A stretch of 64,000 nt of DNA from Adiantum capillus-veneris (taxonomy: Eukaryota > Streptophyta > Polypodiopsida > Polypodiales > Pteridaceae). Below, piece after piece: positions 49,561 to 61,381 of this stretch. The notes below the pieces were generated by a model that was not told where the DNA came from, did no database searches, and saw nothing but the letters and a program-made list of their open reading frames with translations. The translations under genes were made by a program, and so were the position numbers. The stretch is from contig CM043950.1 of assembly GCA_014529385.2 (NCBI GenBank), forward strand, positions 153,194,445 through 153,258,444, in the 5' to 3' direction. How positions within the stretch are numbered: the stretch's first letter is position 1; every line of letters starts with the position of its first letter.

Positions 49561-50959
49561 GCTATTTGTGTTGAGGACCAATTTACCTCTTTATCGGGAA
49601 ATTTTGGCTCAAGAAGAGCAGTTTTTGCTAACAAGAATGATTCTGAAGGACATTCAGAAGTCTAAGAAGTATGGTTTTGTGAGTAGAGCGTACAGGTACA
49701 AATTGATTGGTGATGTCTTGTACATGAAAGGGACTGGTCTCGGGTTGATACGTGTACCTTGGCGGGAGGATCTTTATAGAGTGTTGGAAGAGAATCATGA
49801 AGGCGCATGTGGTGGACATTTTTCTCTAAAGATCTCCTTGCCTAGGATCTTGCAAGAAGGGTATGTATGGCCTAGTTTGCACAAGGATGTTCACCATTGT
49901 GTAGGTCTTGCAATAGTTGTCAAGCATTTGGGAAGAGAGTGTTGAAGCCAGAACTACGAAAAACCATTATGACGTTTGATGTGTTTGAAAAGTGGGGGAT
50001 TGATGAAATAGGCCCCTTACCTATCACAAGCAGGCGAAAAAGCCATATTTTGACTGCAGTGGACTATCTCTCTAGATGGGCAGAGGCTATAGCAGTAAAA
50101 CAAATCACTGCAAAGGATTGGCAAAATTTGTGTACGATGAAATATGTTGCAAGTTTGGGGTACCACTAGAGCTACTTTCGGACAAAGGGCCAGGATTTAG
50201 AGCTAAACTATTAGACTTTTTATGCTCGAAGATGAAGATTAGGCACCAGCATACCACTCCTTATTACCTGCAGTGTAATGTATTAAGTAAAAGATTCAAT
50301 GGTGAGTTGGAACAAATTCTTTCAAAAGTGATAGAGCACCAAGGAAAGAATTGGGATTAGGAATTGCCTAGTTCATTATGGGCTTACCGTACTTCGGTGA
50401 AGATAAGTACAGGGTTTACTCCATTTCATTTGGTATATGGAAAGGAAGAACTATTGCCTGTGAAAGTAGAGTTGCCTGCGGTCAAGATGTTAGAAAAGTT
50501 TCTTGGGCAGTCCGTGATGCATTCAAAGAGAGGCTCTTACAATTACAAGAGGTTCAGATGTATAGGATGAGTGCATTGGAACATTATGAGAAAATGTAAG
50601 ATAAGGCTTTAGAAAAGATAAATGAAAAGTTCTAAAGTAAGGGTATCAAGAAACATGACTTGGTTTTGCGCTACAACAATAAGCTGGACAAGACATTCCA
50701 AAAGAAGTTTCAGATTAAGTGGGAAGGCCCTTTCAAGGTAGTGGAGTGTTTTCCGAATGGTACATATCAGCTGGCTAACCTGGATGGGATTTTACATAAA
50801 TCAAGGGTAAATGGATTGCATCTTAAATTATATCATGCTAGATTAATGATGGTGGAGCAAGATGAGTTGTCTGCAGAACAAGTAATGTATGTGAGGGATG
50901 AGGAGACATGTGATGCGGCGAGTCTCATATCTCTTTTTGCTACTGCTGATCATGAATGA
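49561..50959 (+). pseudogene. Gypsy 1 integrase, broken
   Basis: Zinc-binding part: ENHEGACGGHFSLK, then a frameshift before CRSCNSCQAFGKR. Core: VFEKWGIDEIGPLP (first Asp), LLSDKGPGFRAK (second Asp), and SKRFNGELEQ where the expected Glu is Lys. C-terminus: GPFKVVECFPNGTYQLANLD, a GPY/F-type module; no chromodomain. Several stops and frame changes (near 49945, 50169, 50360, 50636). Confidence 0.82.
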
Positions 50960-51231
50960 TCTAGCAGGCTAGGGGATGGGCAAATTATGTTAGGAGTTTT
51001 TTGGAGCAAGGGATTGCACATATGTATATACACATGCATGGTGTATAGAATAAAGGATTGCCCATTTTCCAGAGCCAGGCGGTTACGTGGGGCCCACATG
51101 TGTTCAGGTAGGACAACATGTACATAGTGCATTGATTTTCATCATCACAGTATCAGTGTGCTTTTCCTATAATGATGAGGAGTTGGTAGCACGTAAAACT
51201 TCTCAAGGAAGCTATCCGTAGGCCCACAACA
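50960..51231 (+). other. Gypsy 1 3' untranslated region
   Basis: Follows the integrase stop and matches the corresponding part of gypsy 2 (58875-59133, inverse). An A/G-rich tract before the LTR is weak. Confidence 0.6.
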
Positions 51232-52135
51232 TGGGGTAAGCAGGTGCATCAGATGACATCCAGTGGCATCACGAGGTCAAATGGGGTCAAGACTTGCACG
51301 TGGATAAGTACAAACACAACGTGGGTGTTTTGTTGTGATAAATTATGGAAAAGGTCATCATGAGAACTATATTTGGGGGACCACTTCACGCGATTTTGGG
51401 ATGCATTATTGAAAAAAGTTGAGTGCCAAGTGTGTGGATGATGCAAAAGGTAACAAAAATGCATTGCGTGGCCAACTTTTGCCTATCCGGGGTTTGTTTG
51501 AGGTCAATCAAAAGGCCAAAGGTGCCCAAGGGATAAAGTGAAGTGTGGACACTGAAAAACTTGAGAAAAAGACCAGCAAAACATGGAGAGAAGAGAGGAA
51601 CAACCGCAACTGAGTTTTTGTTGTTTTTGGAGCCTGGTTTGGCCATAAACTTCTCATCCGAGGTCGGATTTGAGCACTTTGATATTGTAGACTAGGGTTT
51701 TTGGCCATTCCAGACACAATGGTGCTGCCCATTTTTCCATTTACTCACTTTTTCATGATGTTTTAGCTGTGTAAGGTTCTCCTGTGAGTGAAGTCTTTGC
51801 TCCAATTTGTGATTGTATCTAGCATATTTCATCCATATTGTGTGAGCTATTTGCCCCATTAGTGTTGGCCCAAGCTCAATTGTATCTAAACATCATAAAT
51901 ATTTCTCTTTTTGAGTTGAGTTTTTTTTTTGGGTGTGTGTGTGTGTGTGTGTGTGTCTGTGTTGAGTGGGTAAAAGGGTAGTCTGTCTCCTCTCACTCCA
52001 TCGATGTGTTTCCTGTCTCGGCCAGGTGGGTTGTGTAAGCCGGTGGTGCCCCATAGTGTGTGTGTGCATGTACTATCTCAAGAGTGTGTGTCGGGTGATC
52101 ACAAAGGAGTTGTATGTGTTTCCATCCCGCTCACA
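51232..52135 (+). mobile_element. Gypsy 1 3' LTR, uninterrupted
   Basis: About TGGGGTAAGCAGGTGC to CATCCCGCTCACA, 904 bp, with a (GT)n tract at about 51933-51956. Holds the empty hAT target CAGGTGGG at about 52023-52031. Confidence 0.9.
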
Positions 52136-52285
52136 GCGTGTCATTGAAGAAAATTTCAGACGCTTTCAAACACACCAATCAATTGCAAATGAGCTCAACT
52201 CTAGCGATGAAATGGAATGGAACCCGGAAGATATTGATCCGGAATGTTCAGATATCAAAGAAATTGATGACATGGTGCGTGATTG
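52136..52285 (+). pseudogene. Short acidic coding tail, possibly of a transposase
   Basis: Directly after the gypsy LTR an open frame reads VIEENFRRFQTHQSIANELN, DEMEWNPEDIDPECSDIKEI and ends DDMVRD with TGA at 52283-52285. It looks like the acidic end of a larger protein whose upstream part is absent. Position before a convergent kinase-like pseudogene mirrors the transposase/kinase order in the hAT, so a hAT transposase tail is a guess. Confidence 0.3.
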
Positions 52286-52366
52286 AGGGAACCAATGAGC
52301 TATAAAGTTTGTCTGTATTCTCAATTAATTTTGTAATGTGAAAGCTGTGTGGAGTTAGCTTCACGA

Positions 52367-52420
52367 TCTCTCTCTCTCTTCCTTCCTCTCTCTCTCTCTC
52401 TCATTGTCTCTCTTTCTCTC
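52367..52420. repeat. CT-rich microsatellite
   Basis: Interrupted CT run of about 54 bp. Confidence 0.9.
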
Positions 52421-52599
52421 CATCTTCTTTCTATCATTGTCAAAAAGAGGGAGGGAGAGAGAATAAAACTTACACAATTGCAACAACATCCGACATGTTC
52501 ATTTGTTCCAACAAATAGAGATTTACATATCAAAAAGAGGTTCTAGTTATAAATCTTGAGATTTAACAGACAAAAAGAGCTCATTAAGTTGTTTGGGAG

Positions 52600-53400
52600 A
52601 TTTAATTTAGATCATGGGTTGGATCCCCTAAAAGCTCCAATACGCAAAATTTTGAATTGCCAAATGAATTGTTTGGACCCGCAATGTCTATCTCTTCTTG
52701 AATTGCCGGCCCATATCTTGCCTTGTACCATGCCAGCTTTCTTTCTAGCTCTTCTATATGAGTGTGAAGCATGGCTGGGGTCTCTCCTAAACTTGCTAAA
52801 TCCATGCCTTGGGTTGCAAGCTGCTCAATGATTGTAGTTTCTTTGGGCAAATATGTTTAACCCCTTTTGCAAGGAGGGTCTTCTTGATTGGCTTCCCGGG
52901 CATGAATCTTCTCGATTGAGCCTCATTTTTTGATGCCTCCTGTAGTGGGATGATCATTTTAATCTAGTTTGAGCCACAATACATAATAACAATAGCATTG
53001 TTTCACAAAGTGAATTGCCATTTGATTATTATTGGTGGCAATCTGTATACTTGGATAAATCTTAAAAGCATATTTCTAGTGAGGACAGTGTGTTGCAAAT
53101 TTGAAACTTTTAAGGGAGCGCATGCGTCAGCATTTCCACTTACTCAAAACAATGTATTGTGTACAAAATGATTTGGGCAGAGATGCCTGCATTGCTTGTA
53201 ATTCAATGGTTCTCCTTGAAGTTTTGATTCATCCTCTTGGGACACAACCAAAGTGCTAAGATCTCCTTGAGCCACCTGGATCTCTTCTTTTTTGTAAATT
53301 TGTTATGACAATGAATGATTAAGCAAAGAATCATTAGGCTGTTGTGCATTTTGGTCGGGAGAAATATTTTCCATATCTAAAATGCAAAACAATAAACTTT
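52600..53400 (-). pseudogene. C-terminal region of kinase-like pseudogene 2
   Basis: Minus-strand frames with interruptions: from about 53380 DMENISPDQNAQQPNDS and QVAQGDLSTLVVSQEDESKL; then at 52602-52930 EASKNEAQSRRFMPGKPIKK, IEQLATQGMDLASL and HTHIEELERKLAWYKARY, the last a likely short coiled coil. Equivalent in position to the acidic region downstream of the kinase in the hAT. No RING-like Cys/His pattern seen here. Confidence 0.4.
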
Positions 53401-53586
53401 ATTGAGCGAAGCCTTAGCACTTAGAAATGATAGATGGTTTAAAGGATTTTGGAAATCCAACTTGAGATATTGTAAAACCCTAACTCAAAGAACTTGAAAG
53501 ACTTAATTGAAAATACGATTAAAGATCTAGTTTGAAATATCACCACACATTGCACACCATCAATTGTAAAAAATATTGGTACTTGC

Positions 53587-54940
53587 TTAATCATTAACAG
53601 GCCTCAAGCCAGATTTAGTTATAACATGATAGCAAACATTATGGGCTCCATTCAAACAAAGGCTTAAATCCCATATTTTAGGCCTATCTAATGGTTTGTG
53701 GAAATTACCACTAGCAAGATGTTTGTTGACATTTCGCAAAAAATTGCGCTTGAGAACCTCAGAGGGCTTTGGAATATATGCAATCAAGCATTTAAGAATA
53801 TATTAGGGACTATGTGTATATATATATATATAAATAATATATATATCAGATGCTTTGGTGAAAGGAGGAGGATTGGTGCTGACATTTTCAGGTCCATGGA
53901 TAATCTCATTCGAGTTGAGCTCTTATTTAAGGGTTGAGATGTGGTAGCTTGGTAAATGTTGCCAAAGTGTTTGATGGTGTACTTTGTCCCCAGTCTGCGA
54001 TCCTAGCATACACTCCTTGCTCGCCAAAATGTAGTAGAATATTTCTAGTGTGTAGATCATTGTGAATGAAATCGTGACTATGCCGTTGCAGATCGGCAAA
54101 ATGTTTTCTATGAACTATTGTACAGTTCCAGATTTGTGTTGAAACTCTCTAATTTCATGCTTGCTCCCATCATGAGGACGAGATGCCTGAATCCACTGCT
54201 CAAAGTGATCTCCATTCCAAAGCTCGAAGATCAACATGGACCTTTTGCTATAACAAACAAGAGAATAAGGCAATATCATCCCACGATGTTGAACAGTACT
54301 AGTTGTTGCTTTCTCTAGCACTGTTTGTAAAGTTGGCTTGCTTCCTATCCCTGGCCCTTGTAGATCTTTTCCGCATAGACGGGATCTTTGAAGAGGGGAT
54401 GGGCCACTAAAACTTGTTTCACATTTACAAAACATCCTTCACCGAATTGGGGTGCTTGGGCAGGTGAAAGATAGAATGATCCCCAAGTAAGTGTAGGACA
54501 GGAGGACATGTAGTATCATCCAGGTGTATAGCTAAGGACGTTTCGGCACCTGAAGGAGGAGGCACATCCTCTTCTGTCCTAGGACGTTTAGAAGAGCCTT
54601 CAACCTTATCCTTGCTCTTCAATTCTGAATGTATCGGTGCCACAAGCTACATTCTCTCTTTGATTCCAGGTTTGGCTTTGATTTTTGGATGAACCATACT
54701 CTCAAAGCTTCTAGTGACTTGGCCCAATAATTGCTTTGTTGTGTTGTGCATTACTCCATTAGTGCATAGAGCTGGGTCAAATGAGAGAAGGAATGCACTA
54801 TACAGTCTCAGCCAGCACTGCTCCACAAGTTCAATCATGAAATCATCGAACTTTGCCTGCAGTGGATCAAATCGTCTGAAGCTCCATAGAGAGATAAAAT
54901 TAGAGCATCACAAATTATTTGTGATACTGACATGTTAACT
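53587..54940 (-). pseudogene. Second kinase-like pseudogene (DWG type)
   Basis: Read from about 54940. N-terminal segment IELVEQCWLRLYSAFLLSF and SFESMVHPKIKAKPGIKER, a basic/acidic linker (KDKVEGSSKRPRTEEDVPPP), then N-lobe-like pieces (DPVYAEKIYKG; MLIFELWNGDHFEQWI). The core is clear: SHDFIHNDLHTRNILLHF (catalytic Asp and Asn) and ARIADWG in place of DFG at about 54000-54090. PPPFTKASDIY (subdomain IX) follows, and C-lobe EVLKRNFLRNVNKHL and LDRPKIWDLSLC at 53640-53760. Stops and frameshifts throughout. An AT run at about 53815-53846 interrupts the C-lobe. Same motif style as the hAT passenger. Confidence 0.65.
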
Positions 54941-55109
54941 TTGTATCTACAATGACTAAAGCCTAAAAATGCATGAAGCAAATAAATCTAAGTTAGATCT
55001 AGAGTAGATATAACTTTGACATATATGATTGTACATAGAAAAATACAAAAACATTTCATGAACAATAATAAAAAACAGCAACAAAAGATCTAAAAATATA
55101 TAATTCTTC
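54941..55109. other. AT-rich spacer
   Basis: No feature seen. Confidence 0.5.
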
Positions 55110-56090
55110 CATGCAATGCAACGCGGTGGTCAGCAATAGCCAGAGATGAAAAATCTATTAAACCAAACTCCATGCAATGCGATGTGGTAGTCAGCAGCAA
55201 TCAGGGATGTAGGATTTAAAATACCTAACCCCTCTCTGTAGTGCGACACGGTGATCAACAGCAGTCAGAGACAAGAAATTTATTAAATCCAATCAACCTC
55301 TAGTGCGATGCAATGGTTAGCAATAGCCAGAAGCAAAGGATGTAAGATATCTAACCCCTCCTTGCAGTGTGATGTGTGGTCAGCAACAACCAAAGATGGG
55401 GAATCTATTAAATCCAATCTTCTTGCAATGCGCCAAGAACAAAGAATTTAAAAACCTTAAACTCCTCCCTGCAGTGTGACATGGTGGTCAACAACAATCA
55501 GAGATGAGGTATCTATGAAATCCAATCTTCTTGTGTGATGCGATGGTCAGCAACAACCAAGAACAAAGGATTTAAAAACCCTAAACCTCTCCCTGTAGTG
55601 CAACACAGTGGTCAGCAACAAGCAAAGACGAGGAATCTATTAAATCCAATCTTCTTGCGGTGTGACACGATGATCAACAATAGCCAAGAACAAAAGATTT
55701 AAAAACCCTAAACCCCTCCCTGTAGTGCAACACGGTGGTCAACAATAGACAGAGACGGAGAATCTATTAAACCCAATCTTCTTATAGTGTGCGCAGTGGT
55801 TAGCAACACTAGGAAGAAAGGATGTAAGATAGCTAATCCCTCCTTGCAGTGTGACTTGGTGGTCAGCAACAACCAGAGATGAAAAATCTAAATGCACATC
55901 TTAAGCTACTCCCTGCAGTGCGACACGAAGGTCAACAATAGTTAAGGATGAAGCGTCTAAAGTCTAAAACCCCCTTGCAGTGTGTCATGAGGACCAACAC
56001 AATCAAGAACGGGTGTCTAAACTCTCTCTCTCTCTCTTTACAGTGTGACACGGGGGTCAACACAATCAAAGAGAACGCACTAACATGCAA
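55110..56090. repeat. ~60-75 bp minisatellite
   Basis: About 14 copies of a unit with CAGTGCGACACGGTGGTCAG, CAACARCCAGAGAYGA and either AATCTATTAAATCCAATC or GGATTTAAAAACCCTAAACC. Two alternating unit types give a ~140-150 bp higher-order period in the middle. The array decays at the right into TCTAAACTC(TCTC) sequence. Confidence 0.88.
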
Positions 56091-56605
56091 AGTAACAGTG
56101 AGGTGCAAGAAAAGCTCCCCAACAACAGCACTAGTAAATACAACGCCAGAGCAAAGAACAAAAATAAGAAGCAGAAGTGATTAGCTGACTACTTGCTCTC
56201 TCTCTCTCTCTCTGTCTCTATCATAGACATTGTCAAGCGTTTTTTGAATGGGCAACAAGTTAATCAATAGAGCTAGAGTGCTTGTCAAATTGTATAGCCC
56301 ATTGCACTTGGGAAGTGGTTTGTAAAGGCAGTTGTACAAATTTTTGGTTTTGTCTTGTCTATTTGCATATGTTTTTGGTCACAATAGATATCATATGTAT
56401 TGTTATTTGGAGGTTCTCCTCCGAAGCTATGTGGAAGAGTTTTTTAGATGTACGAGCTCGATGCAGTTGGGTGGGTCTATATTGGGTGGGCTGATGTATA
56501 TACAAGCAAAGGTGGAGGATTAAAAGAAAAAAATTTGATAACTGCAGGGGAGCCATGAGTAGAAGGTGTCATTTTTCATAAGAGGAGTGGGCTGCAGAAA
56601 CCAAG

Positions 56606-56648
<43 letters not shown>

Positions 56649-57977
56649 CTTGGGCTGCTGCAGGCAAGATGGACGAGGATAGGCATGGGGGATTGCTCAT
56701 GTTGGTGGCCATCAAGCAAGTGCCAAGGCCAAAAGGGGGTGCAGCGGCTCAGCAATAGGGAGTGCTTTGAAGCACACAAGGTGTTATAAGAGCTGGGAGC
56801 GGCTCCGACAACAAAAAAGGAGAGTTCATCACTGGTCGCTGCTGAGGGGGGGACCTCATAGTGCTGCAAGAGTGGGAGGACCTGGAGGGGAGAAAAGATG
56901 TAGAGTCGAAAGGAAGGGACAGTCGTCCAGGGATCACAACCTGAAGGCTCAGCAGGAGGCTGCGCTACCAAGGGGCTAGCAGAGGAGAAAGGGGGGAGGG
57001 CCATTGCTGTGAGCAAGGCAGGTGCCGGGAGCAGGAAATGTGGTGCTTCATAGGGCAACTCTAGGATCGAGATGGCAGGAGGGTGAGGCCAGCTACGGAG
57101 AAGGGAGAAGGGGTTCAATCCTATCAGTTGAAGGAGAAGGATGCTGCATAGTAGCACAACCCATTGCAAGAAGAAGACGGCCAAGAAATCAACGCTACAG
57201 AAGGGAGGGCACACCAGGGAGAGCTGGTTGTGAGATAGTGCTGCATGAGAAGGCAGCCAAGGGGCCGGCCCTGAACGAGATAGAGGAAAGCTTAAAGCCA
57301 TGTGGGGGAGCATTATAGAGAAAGTGTTGCATGATCTCGTGGGGCTGGTGTGCAAAGGCAGCATCTACAGGAGCTTGAAGGGCTGCCATCTGTGAGGAGG
57401 GTTGAGACCTCCACTTTAAAGAAAAGCTGAGCGCTGCTAACTGGGGATGAGATTGGGTTGGCAATATGGAACCTAGAGTTGAGGCAAGTATGATGTATGC
57501 ATATTGTGGACAAATGCAAGACACTTGAGGGCTGATCTCTTATCAAGATGGAAAAGAGTACATCAGCTTGGTGTTTATGAATGATATATGCATATGTATG
57601 TGGTTCAGCCTTTGTTAAGTATGGTTGACAAGTATTGTAGTTTCATGCCTTGTGATTGATTTTTTTCCTTGTCGGCATGAGCTTGTGAACCCCCATGGCC
57701 AAGAGCTTGAGACAACGATTTTGAGGCAATCTTACGAGTTGAGATTTGCAAGTGTTTTGTCTGCATTTGTTGAATTTTCAAAATGGCAGAGAGGCATTGG
57801 TGTAGAGGTGTTTTGCTCCGGCTTTCTTCTGTCAACGTCATTGTCGCGACAATTTGAACGAATTGTCTCGGTGCTTTTTTTATAATGTAAAACATATTTT
57901 GATCGAAATATATTTCGATTAAATTATATTTGGATATACGCGTACGGATATACAACATATAATACCTAATTACACGT
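56091..57977. other. Spacer between the two gypsy elements; no gene recognised
   Basis: Contains CT runs near 56028 and 56207 and a (GA)n run at 56609-56643. A 262-codon minus-strand frame at 56576-57364 is Ser/Leu/Pro-rich, is partly made by the GA run and has no recognisable domain. The plus strand at 57465-57530 reads VEASMMYAYCGQMQD, vaguely like a pentatricopeptide repeat, but is too short to call. Just left of the LTR lies an AT-rich palindrome ATCGAAATATATTTCGAT at 57902-57919. Confidence 0.5.
56609..56643. repeat. (GA)n microsatellite
   Basis: Pure AG run of 35 bp. Confidence 0.95.
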
Positions 57978-58874
57978 TGTGAGCGGGATGGAAACACACA
58001 CAACGTCTCTATAATAACCCGACACACACTCTTGGGATGATACACACACATTATGGGGCACCACTCGGCTTATACAACCCACCTGGCCGAGACAGGGAAC
58101 ACACCGATGGAGTGAGCGGAGAGAGACTATCCACTTACCCAGTCCACACAGAGAGAGAGAGACACACACACACCCAAAAAACTCAGCTCAAAAGAGAAGA
58201 ATTTTTGATGTTCAGATACAATTGAGCTTGGGCCAACACCAATGGGGCAAATAGCTCACACAATATGGGTAAAGTATGCCAGATACAATCACAAATTGGA
58301 GCAGAAGCTTCGCTCATAGGAGAAACTTACACAGCCAAAACAAAAGAAAAACAATGAGTAGTTTGGAAAAATGGACAACGTCATCGCGTCTGGAATGGCC
58401 CAAAACCCCAGTCTACAATGTCAAAGTGCTCAAATCCGACTTCGGATGAGTATTTTACGGCCAAAACAAGCTCCAAAAACAACAAAAACACAGTTGCGGC
58501 TGTTCCTCCTCTTCTCTCTACTTTTTTTGTGGACTTCTCATAGGTTTTTTAGTTCCCACACTTAGCGTTATTACTTGAGCACCCTTGGTCTTTTAGTTGA
58601 CCTCAAACGGATTCCGAACAGGCCAAAAACTGACCTCGCAGTGCATAGTTGTCACCCAGCTGCATCCATCTGCACACCTGACGCTCAGCTTTTTCCAATA
58701 ATGCATCTCGCAACCACGTGAAGTGACCCCAAAAGATGATCCTCATGATGAATTTTTTACATAATTATCACAAGAAAACAGCCACGTTGTGTCCGTACTT
58801 ATCCACGTGCAAATATTGACCCCATTCGACCTCTTGACGCCACTAGATGCCATTTGACGCACCTGCTTACCTCA
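57978..58874 (-). mobile_element. Gypsy 2 3' LTR, 897 bp
   Basis: On the minus strand starts TGAGGTAAGCAGGTGCGTC (58874) and ends CCCGCTCACA (57978). Carries the empty hAT site. The base run outside its end is ACGTG; outside gypsy 1 it is GCGTG. Confidence 0.9.
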
Positions 58875-59133
58875 TGTCATCGGCCCGCGGATAATTGCCT
58901 CGAGAAGTTTTACACGCTATCAACTCCTCATTATTATAGAAAAAACATACTAGTACTGGTGATAGCGAAAATTGATGCACTATGTACATGCTGCCCTACC
59001 ACGTAACCACCTGGCTCTGGAAAATGGCCAATACTTTATTTGATGCACCATGCATGTGTATGCACATATGCGCAATCCCTTGCTCCAAAAAACTCTTGAC
59101 ATAATTTTCCCATCCCCTAACCTGCTAGATCAT
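58875..59133 (-). other. Gypsy 2 3' untranslated region
   Basis: Matches 50960-51231 in inverse orientation; no coding signal. Confidence 0.6.
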
Positions 59134-60468
59134 TCATGATCTAGCAGCAGCAAAAAGAGATATGAGACTCGCCTCATCACAGGTCTCCTCATCCCTCACA
59201 GACCTTACTTGTTCTGCAAACAGCTCATCTTTGTCCACCATCATCAATCTATCATGATACAATTTAAGACGCAATCCATTTACCCTTGACTTATGTAAAA
59301 TCCCATCCAGGTTAGCCAACTGATATGTGCCATTCGAAAAACACTCCACTACCTTGAAAGGGCCTTCCCACTTAATTTGAAACTTCTTTTGGAAGGTGTT
59401 ATCCAGCTTACTGTTGTAACGCAAAACCAAGTCATGCTTCTTGATACCTTTACTTTTGACCTTTTCATTTATCTTTGCCAAAGCCTTATCCTGCATCTGC
59501 CCATAATGTTCCAATGCACTCATCCTATCCAACTAAACCTCTTGTAATTGTGATAGCCTCTCTTTGAATGCATCACTAGGCTGCCCAAGCAACTTCTTTA
59601 ACATCTTGACCGCAGGCAACTCTACTTCCATAGGCAATAGTGCTTCCTTTCCATATACCAAATGAAATGGAGTAAACCCAGTACCTGTCTTCACCGAAGT
59701 ACGGTAAGCCCATAATGCACTAGGCAATTCCAAATCCCAATTCTTTCCTTAGTGCTCTGTCACTTTCGAAAGAATTTGTACCAACTCACCATTGAATCTT
59801 TCATTTAATCCATTACACTGCGGATAAGAAGGAGTGGTATGTTGGTGCCTAATCTTTATCTTCACGCATAAAAAGTCTAGCAGTTTGGCTCTAAATCATG
59901 GCCCCTTATCTGAAAGTAGCTCCAATGGCACCCCAAACTTGCAACATATTTCATCGTACACAAATTCTTTCACATTCTTTGCACTGATTTGTTTTACTGC
60001 TATAGCCTCTTCCCATCTAGAGAGATAGTCCACTGCAGTCAAAATATAGCTTTTGCCCCTGCTTGTGATAGGTAACGGGCCTATTGCGTCAATTGCCCAC
60101 TTTTCAAACACATCAAACGCCATAATGGGTTTTCGTAGCTCTGGCTTCAACACTCTCTTCCAAAATGCTTGACACCTATTGCAAGACCTACACCAATGGT
60201 GAACATCCTTGTGCAAACTAAGCCATACATACCCCTCTTGCAAGATCTTATGCAAGGTGATCTTTAGAGCAAAATGTCCGCCACATGCGCCTTCATGATT
60301 CTCTTCCAATACTCTGTAAAGCTCCTCCCGCCAATGTACACGTCTCAACACAAGATCAACCCCTTTCATGTATAAGACATCACCAATCAATTTGTACCTG
60401 GATGCTCTATGCACAAAACCATACTTCTTAGACTTCTGAATGTCCTTCGGAATGATTCCTGTTAGCAA
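59134..60468 (-). pseudogene. Gypsy 2 integrase, three in-frame stops
   Basis: One frame from 60468 to 59134. Zinc-binding H/H at NHEGACGGHFALK and C/C at CRSCNRCQAF; core Asp at FEKWAIDAIGPLP, second Asp at LLSDKGP just before a TGA at about 59896, and Glu kept in LNERFNGELVQ. AYRTSVKTGTGFTPFHLVYG and the GPY/F module GPFKVVECFSNGTYQLANLD follow. Other stops at about 59749 and 59533. Better preserved than gypsy 1 but not intact. Integrase would insert element DNA into chromosomes. Confidence 0.88.
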
Positions 60469-61363
60469 AAACTCCTCTTATTGAGCCAAACTTTCCCGGC
60501 CATGATAAAGAGGTAAAATGGTCCTCAACACAAATAGCTCCCCAATCATGCTTTGAGCCGCTATGTGCCTCTCCATTTAGAGCACGTTCAATGTGTCTGA
60601 TGCTCCATGCTTTGAACTTTTTTAACAAGCCTTTAATTTTGAAGCACATTTCCTTCAATGAGGTGTTCTTGCTCTTCCACACACCCAACACTTGCTTCAC
60701 AACTAACAAGGCATCACCTTTTATGCTCAACCTTCTAATCCCATGCTTCAAACAAATGTGTAATCCGGCTTTCAATGTAGCATATTCAGCTTCATTGTTA
60801 CTATGAGCATCCAATTTGAACCCTCTCTTGCATACTAGCTTCCCCTCTGGATCATAAAGTGCTATACCCCCTGAAGCCACATCATGGCTCTTTCTGTATG
60901 AGCCATCAAAGAACAATACATGTGCATTGTTGATCTGTGGAACTTCTTCAACTACCATTCTCACCGCCTCTTCCTTAACAAGAAGGGGATTCTCCTTGTA
61001 AGTCAACAAATCAGCTAGGGTAGCCCTTGTACTGTCTTCCACTAGAAAAGAGAACTCAAAATCTTGCAGCTCAATTATCCATTTCTTGACCACATTTGAC
61101 ATGTTAGTGCCATTAATTAACTGTGGAAAAAAAGCATAGCTCGTCGAGAAAACAAAAGTTCGTGGTAGCAAGTAATGACGAAATCGTCGACCAGAAAATA
61201 TTACACTGGCCATCACTAGCTCTACTTCCGAGAACTTTCTCTCTGCTACCAACTTTACTCGACTTGCACAATACACTGGCCTCATATAATGGTTGCCCTT
61301 CCCCTTTTGCAATAGTATGGCTCCAATGGCATCATCCCCTACTGATGTATTTACATAAAACAC
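60428..61363 (-). pseudogene. Gypsy 2 RNase H plus archaeal-type RNase H
   Basis: Native RNase H: FYVNTSVGDDAIGAILL and the VELVMASVIFSGRRFRHYLL region. Second RNase H: VLFFDGSYRKSHD (first Asp), SNNEAEYATLKAGL (Glu), IKGDALLVVKQV (Asp), IRHIERALNGEAH near the end. All three recognisable acidic residues of the second domain are present. A frameshift near 60475 separates it from the integrase, and a TAA/TAC-type stop near 61382 precedes it. Confidence 0.88.
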
Positions 61364-61381
61364 TTGCTCCCAATCAGGAGC

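Noticed and set aside
55110-56090. CRISPR-like spacing of repeats
   Set aside because: Repeat units are diverged and contiguous, without unique spacers, in a eukaryotic context.
56576-57364. 262-codon minus-strand open frame, longest single frame outside the retroelements
   Set aside because: Pro/Ser/Leu-rich without a domain, ends in GA-run-derived Ser-Leu repeats, and there are comparable frames on the opposite strand. A real gene cannot be excluded but is not supported.
57465-57530. Pentatricopeptide-like words (MMYAYCGQMQD)
   Set aside because: Only about 20 residues with a stop right after; too little to call a PPR pseudogene.
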